DNA from: Channa striata
Lineage: Eukaryota; Chordata; Actinopteri; Anabantiformes; Channidae
NCBI GenBank assembly: GCA_033026295.1
Contig: CM065170.1
Coordinates: forward strand, 16,502,040 to 16,566,039
Direction of reading: 5' to 3'
DNA: 64,000 bases
The position numbers and the translations under genes were made by a program. This document shows, piece by piece, positions 1-14,900 of the stretch. The notes beneath the pieces were generated by a model that worked only from the letters and a program-made list of their open reading frames with translations, was not told the DNA's origin and did not search any database. Position 1 is the stretch's first letter. The number at the start of each line of letters is the position of its first letter.

Positions 1-334
1 TGAATGCTAAAATTAATAGTGTAGGAGAGGATGTGTTCTCAAAGGCTGATATAATGCCAGGTGCGCCCAGAAGAACTGCCCTGACCTCTGGTCCTCCTCC
101 AGCAGGACAGGAGGGGATCATTGATGGGGGATCAATGGGAGGTAGCCCCATCACCCAAATTGTTTTTGTAATTTATCTTTTCAGGGCTTTTTATGCAGCC
201 TCATCAACTTTGGTTTCCAGCTAAAATCCCAGAACGTTCAGTGTTGTCTGTGTGTAAAAAGAGGACAGTGAGAAGCAGCAATCTAGCGGGCAACAATGCA
301 CTGATTTCCCAAATGTTTATAGTGAGGGGCAACA

Positions 335-450
335 GTGGTGCAGGAGGTGGAGCAGTCGTGCACTAATCCTACAGTTGATTGTTCAATCCCCAGCTTCCCC
401 GGTAACATGTCCAAGTGTCCTTAAACAAGATGCTGAACCCCTACTTCTCA
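335..450 (+). repeat. tRNA-like SINE-type repeat fragment
   Basis: The stretch has a gene-free sequence reading 'ggtggagcagtcgtgcacta' followed by 'gttcaatccccag', which resembles a tRNA-type B box, and then a passage resembling 'aagtgtccttgggcaagatactgaacccc', a phrase I know from abundant teleost repeats. The family assignment is from memory of such repeats and was not checked by search. Confidence 0.5.
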
Positions 451-3400
451 ACAAGGATTTTAAGATCTACAAAATAACTTTAACAAAGAACTTGTTTCAC
501 CTGAGGTGAGCACCACAAAATAGATATGACCCATTTATCAATAATCTTTATTATACCAATGAGGCAGACATTGTGTAGAAGAGGACAAGATGAGGATCAG
601 TCAATATGAGCCTAAAACCTAGTAGCGTTAAGTTCATTAGCGCTTAACATAATTTAGGAAAAACAAGTAGCTTACCCAATTCACTCACTTAGTCAAGCCT
701 GACCCTATTTCCATCCAGTGTCCCTCTGCTGTTGAAGCTGAACCGTCCCTTCGCTGAGTGGATTCGGTCCCCTCACTCACTCACTCACTCCCGAGATAAA
801 AATCAATGGTCTCCCACAGAGTTGCAATCAATAGGCTGGCTTCCACGACAGAGCCAGAGAGGGCTACAGGGAGCTCTCTCATTATCTTTGTGTGTGACAG
901 TTCTTTTTCTGGGGTGGTTGTACATCTCAATTGACCAAAGCGATTACCGTGATTTCCAGCTCAACCAGGCTGTTAAATAAACAGGTAAGCAGGTTTTGTT
1001 TGGAGGGACTGGTTCTTAGATTTTAAAGCAATAATTAGACACAATTTTGAAAATTCGACAAACTGAAGCAGAGGCATGTAGTTCTTCATTTTACAATGTA
1101 AAGTGTAAAGCAGGAGCAGCTGTTCCTCGCACTATGTCACACGCTAATACAATTTGAAGAGACTGTTGGCATTTATACAATTTAAACTGTGACAAATCTG
1201 GTGGATGCAGTAGGTTGATATTTACTGTGGGTAGTGGTAAATATGTAAGAAAACATGTATTTTTTGTCAAATTTGTATCGGGTTTTGGTACAATTCAGGA
1301 ATTTTGTAAACAGGAATATGATTGATTCAACAGCCCCAGAGGTCTCCGCAGTCGACCTTTCGACCAATGTGACACATTTTTGGTGGAGCCATCACAACAC
1401 AACTCTTTCACAACTGTGCTGGAGTCGCGTGTTTGCCATGTTCATTATTTTAGTGTAGCATGTTCACATTCTAATGTAGCTGGCCTGCCATGGCCCGACA
1501 TTCCGTGTTTTGGCTGAGAATCTGCGTTGTGTTTGTGAATGATGAGGAAATGAGGCGAGGAAAACCACTGGCTCGCCGACCAAGAGGAGAGTTGTGTATT
1601 TTCTCTCAGCATGGTTGTGCCAAGCAAAGTAGAATCACTACAGCAACTTCATTTGGCCTGTCTTCTCCATCCACGCCCAACAGACTGAAAGAGAAACCAG
1701 CTGCGTGCTCCTGTAGCCTTGCGTGGGAATGAAAAGTCCAGCATGTTACATCAATGTGCTGTACTATTAAAATAACCACGTGACCTATAAGAGAAACACC
1801 AAAACAGATAAAACAGAGTCTGTGATTTAACAAGGTAAGTTTTTAGCACGTTCAAACATCCTATTAATAGCAAAGCCTCCAGCTAAACAAAGGGAGGCCT
1901 GACAGGTCAAAGATTGGACAAAAAACCCAATTAAAGCTCCCAAAATGCATGTACATAAAGAGTGCTGTGAAAAATAAGTACAGACATTACCAACAGCAAT
2001 TAATGGAATATTATACATGTTGCACCAAATGTGAACAGAAAAAGAAAAGAGAAGAAGAAACATTTTAAGACTAATGCAGATAAGTGGTCTGGTCCAAGAC
2101 CCTGACGTGCTTTAAAAACAATTAAAGATTTTTAAAAATCTATATAGTGTCACTGACAGGCAGTTAATAATGTAAGGATTTTAAAAAAACATGTTTAATG
2201 AGTTATCTCCTTCCGCTCCTGGTCAGAAGGTTTGAAAGAGAGATAAAATCTGTTTTTTTATTAGGATACTTCCTCAGTTTTCCAAAGTAAAACTTGGATT
2301 GTGGGGAGCATAAAAACCTTCCCAGGGCATGAAGGCCACTAACCAAGAGGATGAATTCTCTGACTAGAACTGCATAAAACCAGGTAGGCTGCTTAATATT
2401 GCACAATTATCATTGTGTGACATTTTTATACATTTTACCCTGTTCAGATGTAATGATAATCATAACTTTTTTTTTTTTTTTGACGTTTATTCTCCACACC
2501 TGGGTCCATTATTGTAGTTTTATAGCTGCTTCTTCAATATTTTACAGTGCTGTATTTCACAGAATAACTCAGCATATCTAAAAGATAAAACATTATGTCA
2601 GGAAATACTGGCACTTGTGCTATTTTGCATCAACTCTTAGTCACAGAGGGAACATTCCTCCGATTGAAGAGGAAGGTACCGTTTTCTCCACCAACAGCAG
2701 TCTTATTAGACTAAAGGGACTTGTGAATATCACCCACTGTTAAATGCAACAAAATCACCCTTTTGCAGCAGGAAGCATATTATGTGCTCAAAGTATTTCC
2801 TTTCCCATGTTCAAAAACATCTTATTACACATTTTACTGACAGTATTAAAATTGCAGGCCATCTGCACATTTCGGGTGGTCTAGTATCAAAGCAAAGAAA
2901 GAAAATCAGTTCCTACTTGCCTCCTTTTCTTCACTTTTTCAAACAAAAGAAGCCAAACAACGGCAGAGAGAAAAAGAAGTCAACTTCAAGGCACTGAATT
3001 AGGTCATTTTTGTGAAGATATCAACTTCTTCCAAGGATGCCAAGACAGTCCGACGGATTGCAGGGCCCTAGGGATTAGTATCCGGGCCAATCCAGGCCTA
3101 TTTTAAAGGACCAGTATTTGTAAAAATAAAGCTGATCAAACGCAGATCCTTCTTTACTAACTCAATTATTGTGATCTTTAACCTGGACGGGATGTCTCTG
3201 TCCCCTGTCCTCTGAAGTTCTCTACAGGAAGAGAAGGGAGCTGAGTCATTCTGTACAGAACAATCACCCAGAAGCATGCTTGTGTGTTTTAGGGCCAAAG
3301 GAGACCTTGTTGACAGGTTTCCTCATACCACCCCACATATACTTTATGAATTAAAAAAAAATCCATAGGCTCCTTTAGGGTTTGCAAATGGCATTGGACT

Positions 3401-6400
3401 GAAATGACCAGTTTGTGGTAATGAAATGTCTCATTTTGTGAGACTGATGACTGTCAAAAATTTGTTTTATGGCTGCTGCTCCTTTTGCAGTGGTTGTGTG
3501 TAGGGAAAATGCTACTGGGAAGGTGTGTGTCGCTGAGTGCTCGTAAAAGCTGCAGTAACACACTTCGACCACTTCGGCAACGTGCCTCACAGCCCAGCAA
3601 CATTCCTAAATGTGTGGACCAATAGAAAAGAGTTTCCTCATGACTGTACACACTTTCTACTTACTGTATGTACCTTTAACCTGAACCTATTGAACCAATA
3701 ATTAGCAATAATTTGTTCACATTTTTGGTAGAAGCCATTGTTATTATTGTAATTATTGAAACATTAAATCTCATTGTCCTGTCACACTTATCAAAATTAA
3801 ATAACTGCTGCTGTCTCATTCAACTTTTTCTGTTTCTTCTCCATCTGTTGAGAGCTCCTCATGTTTCTAAATTTAAAGAAATTAAATGGAATGCAAATTT
3901 AATAATCAATTTGGGAACATGATTAAGAATTATTTTACGGAAATGAACCCCTAAAAATAAAAAAATTCAATAACTTTCCTTTTGCATATAAAGAAAGTCT
4001 AGACCTGGAAATGTAAGTGAGTAAAACACACTTTGCACAATGATGCAATTAGGAAGAAGACGTATTGTTTTTGGAGTGTGAAGAAGTGACGTTCCCACCT
4101 GTTTCCTCGATTTTTCAAATATTACATTCTTTCTGTATTCCTAGATGTTTCAAGTAATGGCGCATATGTGGGAGTTTTAATGAAAGACTAGTGGGAGGAA
4201 AAAGAGGAGGCGGGCCACAAAGAAGAAAGAGAAAGAAGCTGCTGTCAAACTTCTAACTTTGCCTCTACACAGAGGCAGTTAATTAAGGACCTTTAGTGGC
4301 AGCACATGGCTTTGAATTAATTTGTCCTCATAACTGTGGAAAAAACTTGTCAGTTTATTTCCATCTTTTCTCTTTCAATCTATTTCTCTTCATTTTTTTC
4401 ATTAGCAACTAACTTGCTCATTTGCTGTTCTGTTTTTTTTCCCTTCCACTGTGTGCAGGGATTCACTCCTCATCTATCCAATTTAAACTGATTTGTCTGC
4501 CATCATCTTGTCACCTCGAGTTTCAGATGATAACTTTATGTGAGGTAGACTACAAGTTAGTGTCACAGCAGATATACTGTAAGCTGCGGTTTGGAAGCTT
4601 AGGTTTGAAGTCAAATGGATGTGATTGAAGAAGACTGTTCTCAGGAAAAGAAGGAAGTAAAGTGTTTTGGCAGAGTTTGTTCCAATCCAGCAAAATCATT
4701 TGCCCAAAGCCAAATGATTTATGGTGCCTCGTTTGTTTAAGCACATTTACAGGCGTGTTTGCAGCTCCATGAGGCAATAATTAGATACAGTGGCGCTTTG
4801 AGCTAAATCCTAATGTCACTGTAACATGTTCACTATTACGACTGGTTTCTGAACCTCATTTCACCATACAAATTATATAGATTCCATCTACAGAAATGTG
4901 GTTAAAATATTTTGTAATTTTGCTGAATTTAGCAAAAATAGACAAATAATCAATAAGGTAAATAAGTGTAAATGAATATTCTAAGGTCAGTTATTCAATA
5001 TATATATACCAGGTAACAACAAATTGATGCTTGCTGGTTAAATGTTTCTTTTTCAAATATCCTCTTAAATTCAAGTTAACTTCTACTTTGCAGTTGTTGT
5101 TTTGTTTTGCTTTTTGTCAGGCTACCAATATTATCGATTGAAAATGAAAGGAATTTGTTCCCAAAATATGTTTTTTCTGAACTGGTAGAAATTAAACATT
5201 CTAATTCTATTTTCCATGTTATGATATTGACTGATAAACTGGTAGGAATGACCATACTTAAACCACTTGGTTAATGATGGCAGCTGAAAAAACAAGGAAC
5301 ATTATTAATATTTCTGAGGGGGGTCAAACCCTTTACAAACAGTGGAGACATTTTCCTTAAAGTCTTATGTGGACATATAAGTAGGGTGATTTTACCTCTT
5401 CATTTGGTTCAGCTCAGCAATAAGAGCCCTACAACTTTTATAATTGATATAAATGATTGATATTTCTGCATTAATATCAGATACATTATTCAACATAGTT
5501 TTATTAAACTTTACATTATTAAAAATTCTTTTATTTTACATGATTTGTTGTATAAAACTATAAATATAAAATCATCCAACCATACATTGGACATTGCAAA
5601 TTAGCCTCTCATTGCAAACGCTAAACACAGAGCATGTGGTCCCTGACTATAAATATTAACTATAAATTTAATGCTACTGTAATGTCCACCTCAAATAATA
5701 TCAAATAAATACTCATAACACAAACCAAATTACCCCTTCATTTTCAAGCACATGGTATGATCCTTGTCTATTATCACACCTTATTGGTCGCCTGGAACTC
5801 ACATCAACGCAAGATTCCGCTGCCTTCTGATGTGACAGCTCATAGAGACGACTCTTTCATGACCAACTAAGTCGCCAGGATTCATCCTCTCATAATTAAC
5901 AGCTTCTAACGCTGGCGAACAGACCAAGCAACTAAACAGCAGTGAAAATCTTCCAGGTGATGTCATATACCTGGGATTCTAACACAAAGTGTATGAGAAC
6001 ATTTTGCTGCCAGGATGAAAATGATGAATTCAGTGTGAGCAGAGATTTGTCTGACCTCTCCTTTCCTCTTCCCGGCTCTCCCCTCAACACCGTGCCAGCA
6101 CAGTCCTCCAGCATGAAGAATGTCCACTCTGCAGTTATGTGGGCTGATATGGCTGCACAACGATTTTTATTGGTCCAATAACGCTGCGGTTTAATAAGTG
6201 TAATCTGTCCACTAGCCCAAAGGTTAAAGCCCAGCAATATATCAGTGTCCCACTGCTATATTGCCGATCTGTAATTGCCTTGCTGGTGGTTTAATTGTTG
6301 AGGTGTACTTGGAGATCATTTGGAAATGATCCATCACTTAGTACTGTAATAATGAGTTTCCAATGATTGGCTGAGCTGAAGCAGACTCCCCATTCCCCAC

Positions 6401-6871
6401 AGAGGGAGTTGTAGAAGCAGAGCACAGCTCTATGTGGCGAGGTGCAGCCGAGTGGAATCGTAAGAGTCAGGCTGTGCGTGTGAAGGGGATTGTAGGTTGG
6501 GTTTGTTTATGTATGTGTGTGTGGGTATTACTCACTGCAGCAATCTTAATCAAACCAGCTCCATCCCCCTGCGTCCTCCAATTTGTAAGTACAAACCTGC
6601 ATTGCATAGAAATCAGGACACGGTCCGTTCTTAATCCATGAAGCCGCATGGCTTTATATTATTATCAGAAGAGGGTGAACTCGTGTGTATTCTCCCTCCA
6701 TTTCCTGCTTCTCTCTGCTGTGAACTGTCAAATAAATCCAAAGTGCCCCTGTCTAAAAAAAGGGGACAGTCACTTTAGGCTTCCTGCCTCAGGGGTGCAG
6801 CTTAAGATCATTTCTCAGCAGATGTTGGCCCATCCGCCACCACCAAACATCACTTCCATCACTTTCCCAGT

Positions 6872-6872
<1 letters not shown>

Positions 6873-6907
<35 letters not shown>
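6873..6907. repeat. (CA)n microsatellite
   Basis: An uninterrupted run of CA dinucleotides of about 35 bp lies in otherwise unique DNA. Confidence 0.95.
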
Positions 6908-6910
<3 letters not shown>

Positions 6911-9900
6911 CACACACGCAGCGCTCCAATTTACAATTTTCATGTTTTAAATGTCAGCCTGCAGTTGATTATGCAGTCTGCTTTGCCATTAAAGTACCAT
7001 CTCCAAAGAATTTAATGCACTTGCAGTGCAAAGGTCACAAGGTGCTGTTTTTGAAAGGCAGCCATTTCCATAATAAAGAGCACGCAATTTTTGTAATCAA
7101 ACAGGCCTGCTGTCACCACATGACCCCATATACTGCAGGTAATTTGGGCAGTTCAAGCTGAACGTGAAATTTCTGTAATGTCGATTGATGAGTGAGAGTA
7201 AGAAACCCTTTTTTTCTTCTGTTGGAACTTCATGACGTGACAGCTAATGATGGATGGGTTGTCAGGAAAAAAATGCTATGAAAAGCTTTGGGGCGGTGGA
7301 TAGTAGTTGCTGCTGTCACTGTGAAATATCGATATGAGAACGAGTCTCCCAAAACCTCTGTATCTATAGATTTACAATAAGTGAGAAAGTTGTCTGTGTT
7401 CCACGGTGACTGAAGACATTTACATTTGCTGGATGCTCCCTACAGCAGGGAGTCATACAGCGGTGGCAGCTGCGCTCTAATAACGAATGTTGTTTGGTTT
7501 GGTTTACAGTGATCCAGCATGTGATCATCACCCTTGTAGCAGTAGGAAATGTTGTTTCAGTCATATTCTTGTTCACCATCCCATTTTTTTCAGCTAAGCA
7601 ATGCACAGCATTTGTTGTTTTAACTGGAGATATAGTTTCTATGCCAGGAAATGTCAGAGTGAGCAATAGGCCCTGTTCATATTTTTCACTATTATAAATT
7701 CTTTATCTTTACTTCCTTAACATTTGAATGGTTTTGGAATAAATATATGACCAGAATTGTACAGTATATTGGAAATATTCCCTATGAAATGTACTAAATT
7801 TTTAAGTAGATGCTCTAGTGGGTATTTGTCAAAAAATCAAATCCAAAGTAAATTTACAATCAAAAAGTCACTGATGCACTGTGGGAACACAAGCACAATA
7901 GTGCAATGTCCTTTGTCAAATTGACATTTCACATGGCTTATGCACCCAACGGCAAGCAAGCAAACAATTCTTTGTCCCTGCTCCCTCTCTAGTTCTGATA
8001 AGAAAAACATGAGTTCGCCCCGGTGCATGCTGGTCCTATCCCGACCTGCCTACACCGTCGCCCCATAGTGTCCGTGGTACTGCCCAGTTCCAAAATCAAA
8101 AAGAACAAATAGATCCTATGTATAATACAAGATGTGTATTATAAATAATGCACAACAAAAACGTGTGTTAATGAAACACAATGATACACACACAACTTTG
8201 AAGTTGGTTCCAAAAATGCTTCTGCATGGTCGTCATTTACATCAGATTCAGTGTCTTTCGTCAGTATTTGGTTTTTATTCGTTATAACTCGATGAGCTCA
8301 TTGTTATTGTTAGCGAAAAAAAATCATAAATACCTGCGTTTATTTTCTACTGAATTCATACCTTTGTAGCATCAATATACTGTATTTCACTTTGAAAGCC
8401 ATTTACAAATCATATACCGATATTCAAAACTATTTTTTCAAATATGCAGACCCAGTAAACATGAGTTTCATGTTAAATTACAAAATCTGTCTAAAATGAG
8501 TTAAATTCTGATAGTAAAAGAGAAGAAGTTTAAACTAATACACTGTATATATAATGCGGTCCAGCACTATAAACTTTGTTTAATCAGTTTGTTTAACATA
8601 CTTAATAATTCAGTAAAGCATGTGATAAAATATTCAATAATGGAAACTAAATATGTTGTGCGTTACAGAATAACTGAAATGTGGCGTGGATATTTGTTCT
8701 ACTCTATTATATTTGTTTATGTACCACCCATAAATTTCACTTCATGGTGTGTCAGTAGGTGGGCATAAAAATAATACCAGTACAGGTTGTTAAACACCTC
8801 CCTGACACACTCTTCACATAAAACCCGAATATCTGCAGTCTCATCCTTTATGAAACGTCTTTATTTGGCCACTGTGTAAATTCCACAGCACAGCTATGGT
8901 CTGGTCAAGCCACTCATCTCACTGTACATTTTAACTGTCTCATTTCTCCACCAAAAAAGCAGTAGCCATCACAGGAGTGATTTATATCTTCCCCGTGTGC
9001 ATTTTTCCTTCTCCTTCCTCCGACTTTTCTGGCAGACTGAAATTGCTTTATTATTCCCCCAGAGACTGTCAAATCCCCCAGCAGCTACAAACTCATCACC
9101 CATCACTGGCTCTTTGTCTGAGAGGAAATAAAGTGTCGGGATTTCCTGGGTGACAGATTTGTGTAATCGTCCTTCAGCCTTCCAGGCTGGGGGAACAACT
9201 CAGTGGACACAGGAGGAGAGCAGAGAAGAAAAGGAATGTGGGAGAGAGGGGTGATGCGAGAGGGTGGCAGATCAGTCTGCCTTTTAAAGTGAAAATTGAG
9301 TTTCTTTGAAAGGGAGCTTCTCAGGTAGTGAGGGTCCAAGACCTTTCCTTTTGAATCCTGAAAAGGGGAAAGTCACCCTTCCAGCCCTTGGCTCAATCTA
9401 ATATACTATTATAAACTGACAAAAAAGAGCAGAATTCACACTGAACCTTCACTCCGTTGTCCTGGGTGATTTCCAGCAGTGCACATCAGTTGTAACTTGC
9501 TCAGAATTCACGTTAAGTTCACATGATTTTTACCATCTTGCTTATTGTGTGAGGATACAGATACAATTTAAATGTCTTTTCCCAAATAGTTGGCCCCTGC
9601 AGGCCGACGGGCTCTGAACAGGATAATGAAAGACGTTAAAGATACTGTAATGGATGGATGGAGGCTTTTAATGCAAAGAGAAGATGAGAAGATTGATACC
9701 ACCAATAAATAAAGACTCAGGAATTTTGAAATTGCTTCTTTAGCTTCCAGTTTGGGTAGTACATGCATATAAATGCCAATAAACCTCCCACTGACTTCCC
9801 TATATTAAAATATCTGTATATGTTTAGCTGAAAAATGCCTCCAAATGACATGAGCATGAACTGCTAATGCTGAAAATCTCCTCCAGGTGATGTCATTTGG

Positions 9901-11454
9901 AGGAGTTTATCAGCTAGAAATGGAGAAATATTTTAAAATAAGGAAGTCAGAGGAACGTTCAAAGACATTAATGTAGATTTACACCCTACACTAAAGCCAT
10001 AAAGACTAAGTTGAAAATTGGTGAAACCATCTTTAACATTAAATCCAGTAAATAAATCAACATCACCAGCATTTCATTGCTCAGTAAATAAAATGATTTA
10101 GTTTGTTTAGTTCTTTAAAAAAAAAAGAACTGTGTATGTGTGGCTTCTTGTGACTGTGAGGCCAACAGGAAGTTGTGGTTTCTGTGGGGTCACATGGGCA
10201 CTACTTTGTTCCACTGGGAAAATTGTCAGGAATATTTAGTGAAAGATTTACACAAAGTGAACTGAGCCTTCAATTCATGCTGAGGAGGAGCAGTAAAGTT
10301 AGGGCAAAACTAAAAATCGACTCATTTTCATTACACAACTTGTGTGCAAGAAAAAGTAGTAGTGTAGCTATCAGCAAGTATGAAGCAGTAAGAAGTATTC
10401 AGTCAAATATCCAGAGCATCACTGACCTGTGGATAATGTATTATCAATAGGTTAAACCCTAAAGGTGCTTTTAACGGGTCTGCCCAACCTGTCATTCATA
10501 TTTGCACCCTCTATGCAAAACAACTGTCCATGAAAGTCACACCACCAGGAAACCTTAGAGAGGTACATACCCTGAGTTTGACTGGCCGTTGATAGACAAA
10601 GAGCACGAAAACTTCAGCCAGCGCCGACTTTGTCTCCACTGTTGACCATATCAGATGATTCTCAGTGGACACTGAGGCTGCAGAACTTAAATAAGGTATA
10701 AATAGGCATTTAAATGGAGAAATCCAGTCAAAATAAATCCTTGTAGGCAAACCAAGGAATGGGCTCCCACAGCTCAGATGGATTGGAGATATTAAAAACA
10801 AGCATTTCTCTTCTTATCACTCATCGCGTCGACCTGGATTCCACCGACAGCCCGCTTGCCTGACACTTACACTCCTTGTAGGCCTCACATGCTGCACATG
10901 CTGCTGCTTTAGGGAGATATGTTTTGTCTGCAGACCTTTCAGAGTATCTACAGTCAGAATATCTGTTAACATCAGCGGTGATCAGCTCTGCGACGTGGCT
11001 AACACAATAATGTCTGTGCTGCTAGAACCAAACGATACATCTTCTTTCCCAGAAGACTAGATAAAGCAAACAAACACATTTTCTTTGAATTTCACTTTTC
11101 ATGCTTTGTGGTTATTGTTCTGCTCGTGCATTCAAAGATGGGGTATTTGGCTTTGTATAAATCAGTCCGCTGACATGTGTTTTTGTCTTCGTTTCCTAGT
11201 TCTTGTCATTTATTCTGCTTTGTCAGCCATCTGTCCCACATTTTAAATGCTCAACAATAGTATATTGTCTTTAATTGTTCACTTTGTCACACATCACTTT
11301 GTGTAGGCTGATACTGTACATCTGACGCAGCCCATAAAATGACATAAACACCCTGTAAAGAGAAGAAAGAGAACAAGCCAGAAATGTTGTTGTTTTGTCT
11401 TAGAGTTAGGTGAACATGGTGTGACACCGTGACAAAGACCCGATACAGGACAAT

Positions 11455-11456
<2 letters not shown>

Positions 11457-11488
<32 letters not shown>
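11457..11488. repeat. (CA)n microsatellite
   Basis: A run of CA dinucleotides of about 32 bp. It creates the artificial Cys-Val repeat seen in minus-strand frames across this site. Confidence 0.95.
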
Positions 11489-11492
<4 letters not shown>

Positions 11493-14174
11493 AAAAAACA
11501 ACAGGTGAGAGTGTGTGCTGCTTTATCAAAATCTGCTTTTAGAATAACATTGTAAAAATAGAATTCTACTACTAAGAAAGTGGGTGGTGGAGTTGAACTG
11601 GAGTGCATTATAAGAACAGGTGGTTCTAATGATTTTGCCATTGTATATAAAATGAATGAGGAGGCCAAAACATTAGAACCATCACTTAATAGCATTTATG
11701 TCAGATTTGCTGTATTGGATTGCATTAGACTGTACAGCTATAACAAATAAAGTGGCCAGGATAAATGTGGACGACAAAGTCCATATTTTGGACAGAGAAG
11801 ATGGTTTGAGAGTGGAGGGACAGAAGGTATTTACAGTTCGGTATATTCACATGGGACATCCTTCCCTCAACACACTCTGTCTCCTGTTTTCGACTGTGTG
11901 TTGTCTTTTCAGTAACTCCCAGGACACCTAACACCACTTCACATCCACCGGGGAGCCCACGCCTAACAACCCACTCTGAGTGCACCAGGAACTGTACAGT
12001 TGTGAGCCTTAAATTCTAAAGATTCCCCCCTACTCACACTTTCCGTTGTCCAACCAACAAGGCCATAGGTCAGGTGAGTAAGGAAAACACCCCGGAGGAA
12101 ACATTTGCGTTTCTTAACCAACTCCAGTTGGAAGAGCAGTGAAATGTTTCTAACTAACAACAATAAAGTCCAGCTGCTACGTCTCCATTTACAGATTATC
12201 TCATCTGAATGAGTGAGAATCTTGACCAACACGAGTGCAGCCAAGCAACACACATACACAAAGTGCAGGGAGTGGATGGTCAAAAACACATTGATTTTAG
12301 TTTGTTCCAATAAAACATTTTAACCACACTCTTGGGTGGACACACTGTCCTATACCTTGTCCTGCGTTCTGGCTGTAAGTTTCTTTTTCTGTCTGTCTGG
12401 AGTCATGCAAACACAGCAACTGAAATCAAGGCAGCTGCAGTTTTTGGAGCCAGGTGCTGCAGCTGGTCCTCATCGAATCTAAGACCTGAGGACATGATGG
12501 GAAAGGCCTGGCAATGTTTTTAAAAGTTTTTGTTTAATTTGAGATATTTTCACTTTAGTCAGATTAAACCGAACGAACGTGCGATCAGTCAGAGGCTCGA
12601 AGCTTGCATGCATGCATGCAGTCTGATTTTTGACTACAGATGCCTCACTTGACACCAAGTGTATCATTCAAATACTAGTGAGGCAACACAAATCTTTTTC
12701 TAATAAATGAGGTGCACATTCCTAAAATGACCCAGACAGATCAGTGAAACCTACCGTAGATTGTCTCGTTGTTCCTTCCCTCTGCCTGGGTATTTTGAGT
12801 ATTTTGTTACGCTTTGAATTTAATTTGTGAAGGGCAGGCGTAGGTAATTAAATTCTGGACAAAACTGGACACCTTAGTATAAACCCCATTTCCAGAAAAC
12901 TTTAAACACTGGGTAAAAAGTAAATAATATAATGCAATAATTAGCGTTTGAAACCTATTTTTGATTGTAAATAGAACAAAGCCGACATATCAAATGTTGA
13001 AACTGAGAAGTGGAATTGTTTAATGAAAGATATTTACTATTTGTTGTTGTAATACTTGCAGAATAGGATTTGGCATTGTGTTCCTGAAATAAAAAAGACA
13101 GACGATGATTGGCTCCATATTTTGCTCCAAAAATACTATTTGCAGTTTAACATTAATGGGGCCTTCACAGAAGCTTTGTGCATTGTTGCAGAGCCACACA
13201 TCACAGAGCCTGGCTTTGAAACTGTGCAATGACTATAACTCTGCACCCAGAGGTGATCCTGAAGTCTGTTGGGGCCCCAGGCAGAAATGTATGTATCATA
13301 AAACCACTATGCTTAACATATGGAAAATACAATAAAATACTCACCACACCATTCTGCACATAACACAGTAACTTATCGTAATACACCTAAGTGATTTATA
13401 GTACACTTTCCCAAAATTCTTTGCCACAAAATTTCATCACTTAGACTGTAATTAGCTTAGTCAAACACAGATTTCATCTGTTTACTCCAGAAAAGTTGAT
13501 TTCTGGTGCCACATTAGGATAATCTGCTAACTTGGTTAGCTAAGCCAACTAATGATAAATGTCAAAGTAAACAAAAAAAAAAATGTGACACCAGAGAAAG
13601 TTATTTAACTGTGTCTTCGCCCAATTATTGTCTTTTTTCGGTCTCCTGTTTGTTTGCACTCAGTAATGTCGTACTTGCAGCAGATGACGGTTGACGTCCT
13701 CTTAAGGAGCTCTGCAACTGGTCTTTGCAAACTTTGCACACAGTCAGTTTTTTCTTTCTCCCAAGCAGTTGCCTGCCTTGCCTGTTTGCATTGAGCGCCT
13801 CTGCTCCACCTCTATAGGACACAGTGTCCTTAATTTTCAAATGGAATTTCACATTCTGAGTCATCGAACCTCAGAAGTTTTTCATTTCCCCACAGTCCAA
13901 TTCAAATCAATGCTTCACTTCTACAGGCTGCCAGAATTACTGTGTCTTATTTATATATGGTTGTTTCTTTGCACAGTACAGGACCATTTGTGGAAATAGC
14001 ACCACTACAGAGGAATGCAGGCGTCTGTTGAAATTGAACCCCATTGGTTACATGGCAGTCAGGTTCACAATATTTTCACCCTAAACACTCTGAGTTATGC
14101 AAACATAGCAGAATAATTAGGATTAGGCATTAAGATATCAGGGTTGGGTTTTATACTAAATGGTAAATAGTTTG

Positions 14175-14385
14175 CTTATACAAGCGCTTCACAGTGGCTT
14201 TACAGTCGCCCACTGATACACACACAGATCACGGTTAATGCCATGCTCCTCACCCGACCCACCAGGAGCTACTTGGGGTTCCGTCCACTGCCCAAGGTCA
14301 CCTCAACATATAGCCAGCAGGGATTTAGATTCAAACCACTGACCTGTGCTTTGTGGATGGCTGCCCAGGTACTGAATAAACATGG
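14175..14385. repeat. Teleost interspersed repeat fragment (SINE or L2-like)
   Basis: The sequence contains the phrases 'caagcgcttcacagtggctt', 'ggagctacttggggttc', 'tgcccaaggtcacctcaaca' and 'ggatttagattcaaaccact'. I recognise these in order as a decayed version of a very common bony-fish repeat, in which they read close to 'ggagcaacttggggtt' and 'gcccaaggacacttcgacat'. The recognition is from memory. The family name is not certain. Confidence 0.5.
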
Positions 14386-14847
14386 TGAGGACGTCATTTT
14401 TCCTCCTTGTACAATTGACCTACCTTGTCATTTTGTACAGGAAAACAGTCTCATTTAAACTCCGCACACACTTTTAACATTGTCGTTTGTCAGGTGTTGT
14501 AACAAGTACAACAAGATGAATTGTATCAGGCTTGTCAGTGAAAATTCCCTAGTATTTAGAAATCAAACTGCTGCCTCGTGCAAAGAAGCGCACGGCTCTT
14601 GTCTTTTCCAGGATGCTTCAGAAGGACTGCCTGTTCCACCAACTTGCTTTAATTACACTGATGTGAGGAGCCTGTGAGAGCTTGTTAAGCCTCTCTGATT
14701 GTCCTCCTCCTGAGCCCTTCGTCTTTCGCTCCTCCAGCGAGGATACTGCCCAGCATCACACCGGCTCAATTATCCATGAAATATTCTTTCACATACATCC
14801 TGTGATGACGCATTATGTTGAGATGTGTCTCTGGTTGTGCTTTTCAG

Positions 14848-14900
14848 CTTCGGACAAAGATGTGGAGAAAAGAAACCAGCGGAAGGGGCGATGCAAATGA
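14848..14900 (+). other. Weak candidate terminal exon
   Basis: A very good acceptor, 'tgtctctggttgtgcttttcag', is followed by a short frame that encodes a charged, basic tail (SDKDVEKRNQRKGRCK) and then a stop. I do not recognise the protein and found no convincing partner exon nearby. It may be chance or part of a noncoding element. An octamer-like 'atgcaaat' overlaps the end. Confidence 0.12.

Larger units (their letters stand above)
1..14174. other. Intergenic DNA, no supported gene
   Basis: Apart from the repeats listed separately, I see no gene here on either strand. Open frames are short and lack recognisable domains. Two deserve a note. The plus-strand frame at 732-980 ends in a hydrophobic stretch and is followed within a few bases by a good donor (aggtaag), so it could be an exon of an unknown transcript. 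The plus-strand frame at 7494-7697 is hydrophobic and lies after a pyrimidine-rich acceptor-like sequence. Neither resembles a family I know. Stretches around 6320-6380 and 6960-7190 have the mixed, non-repetitive composition of conserved noncoding elements, but conservation cannot be judged from one sequence. Confidence 0.6.

Noticed and set aside
11294..11695. Minus-strand frame of 133 codons
   Set aside because: It is held open by the CA microsatellite, which translates as Cys-Val repeats.
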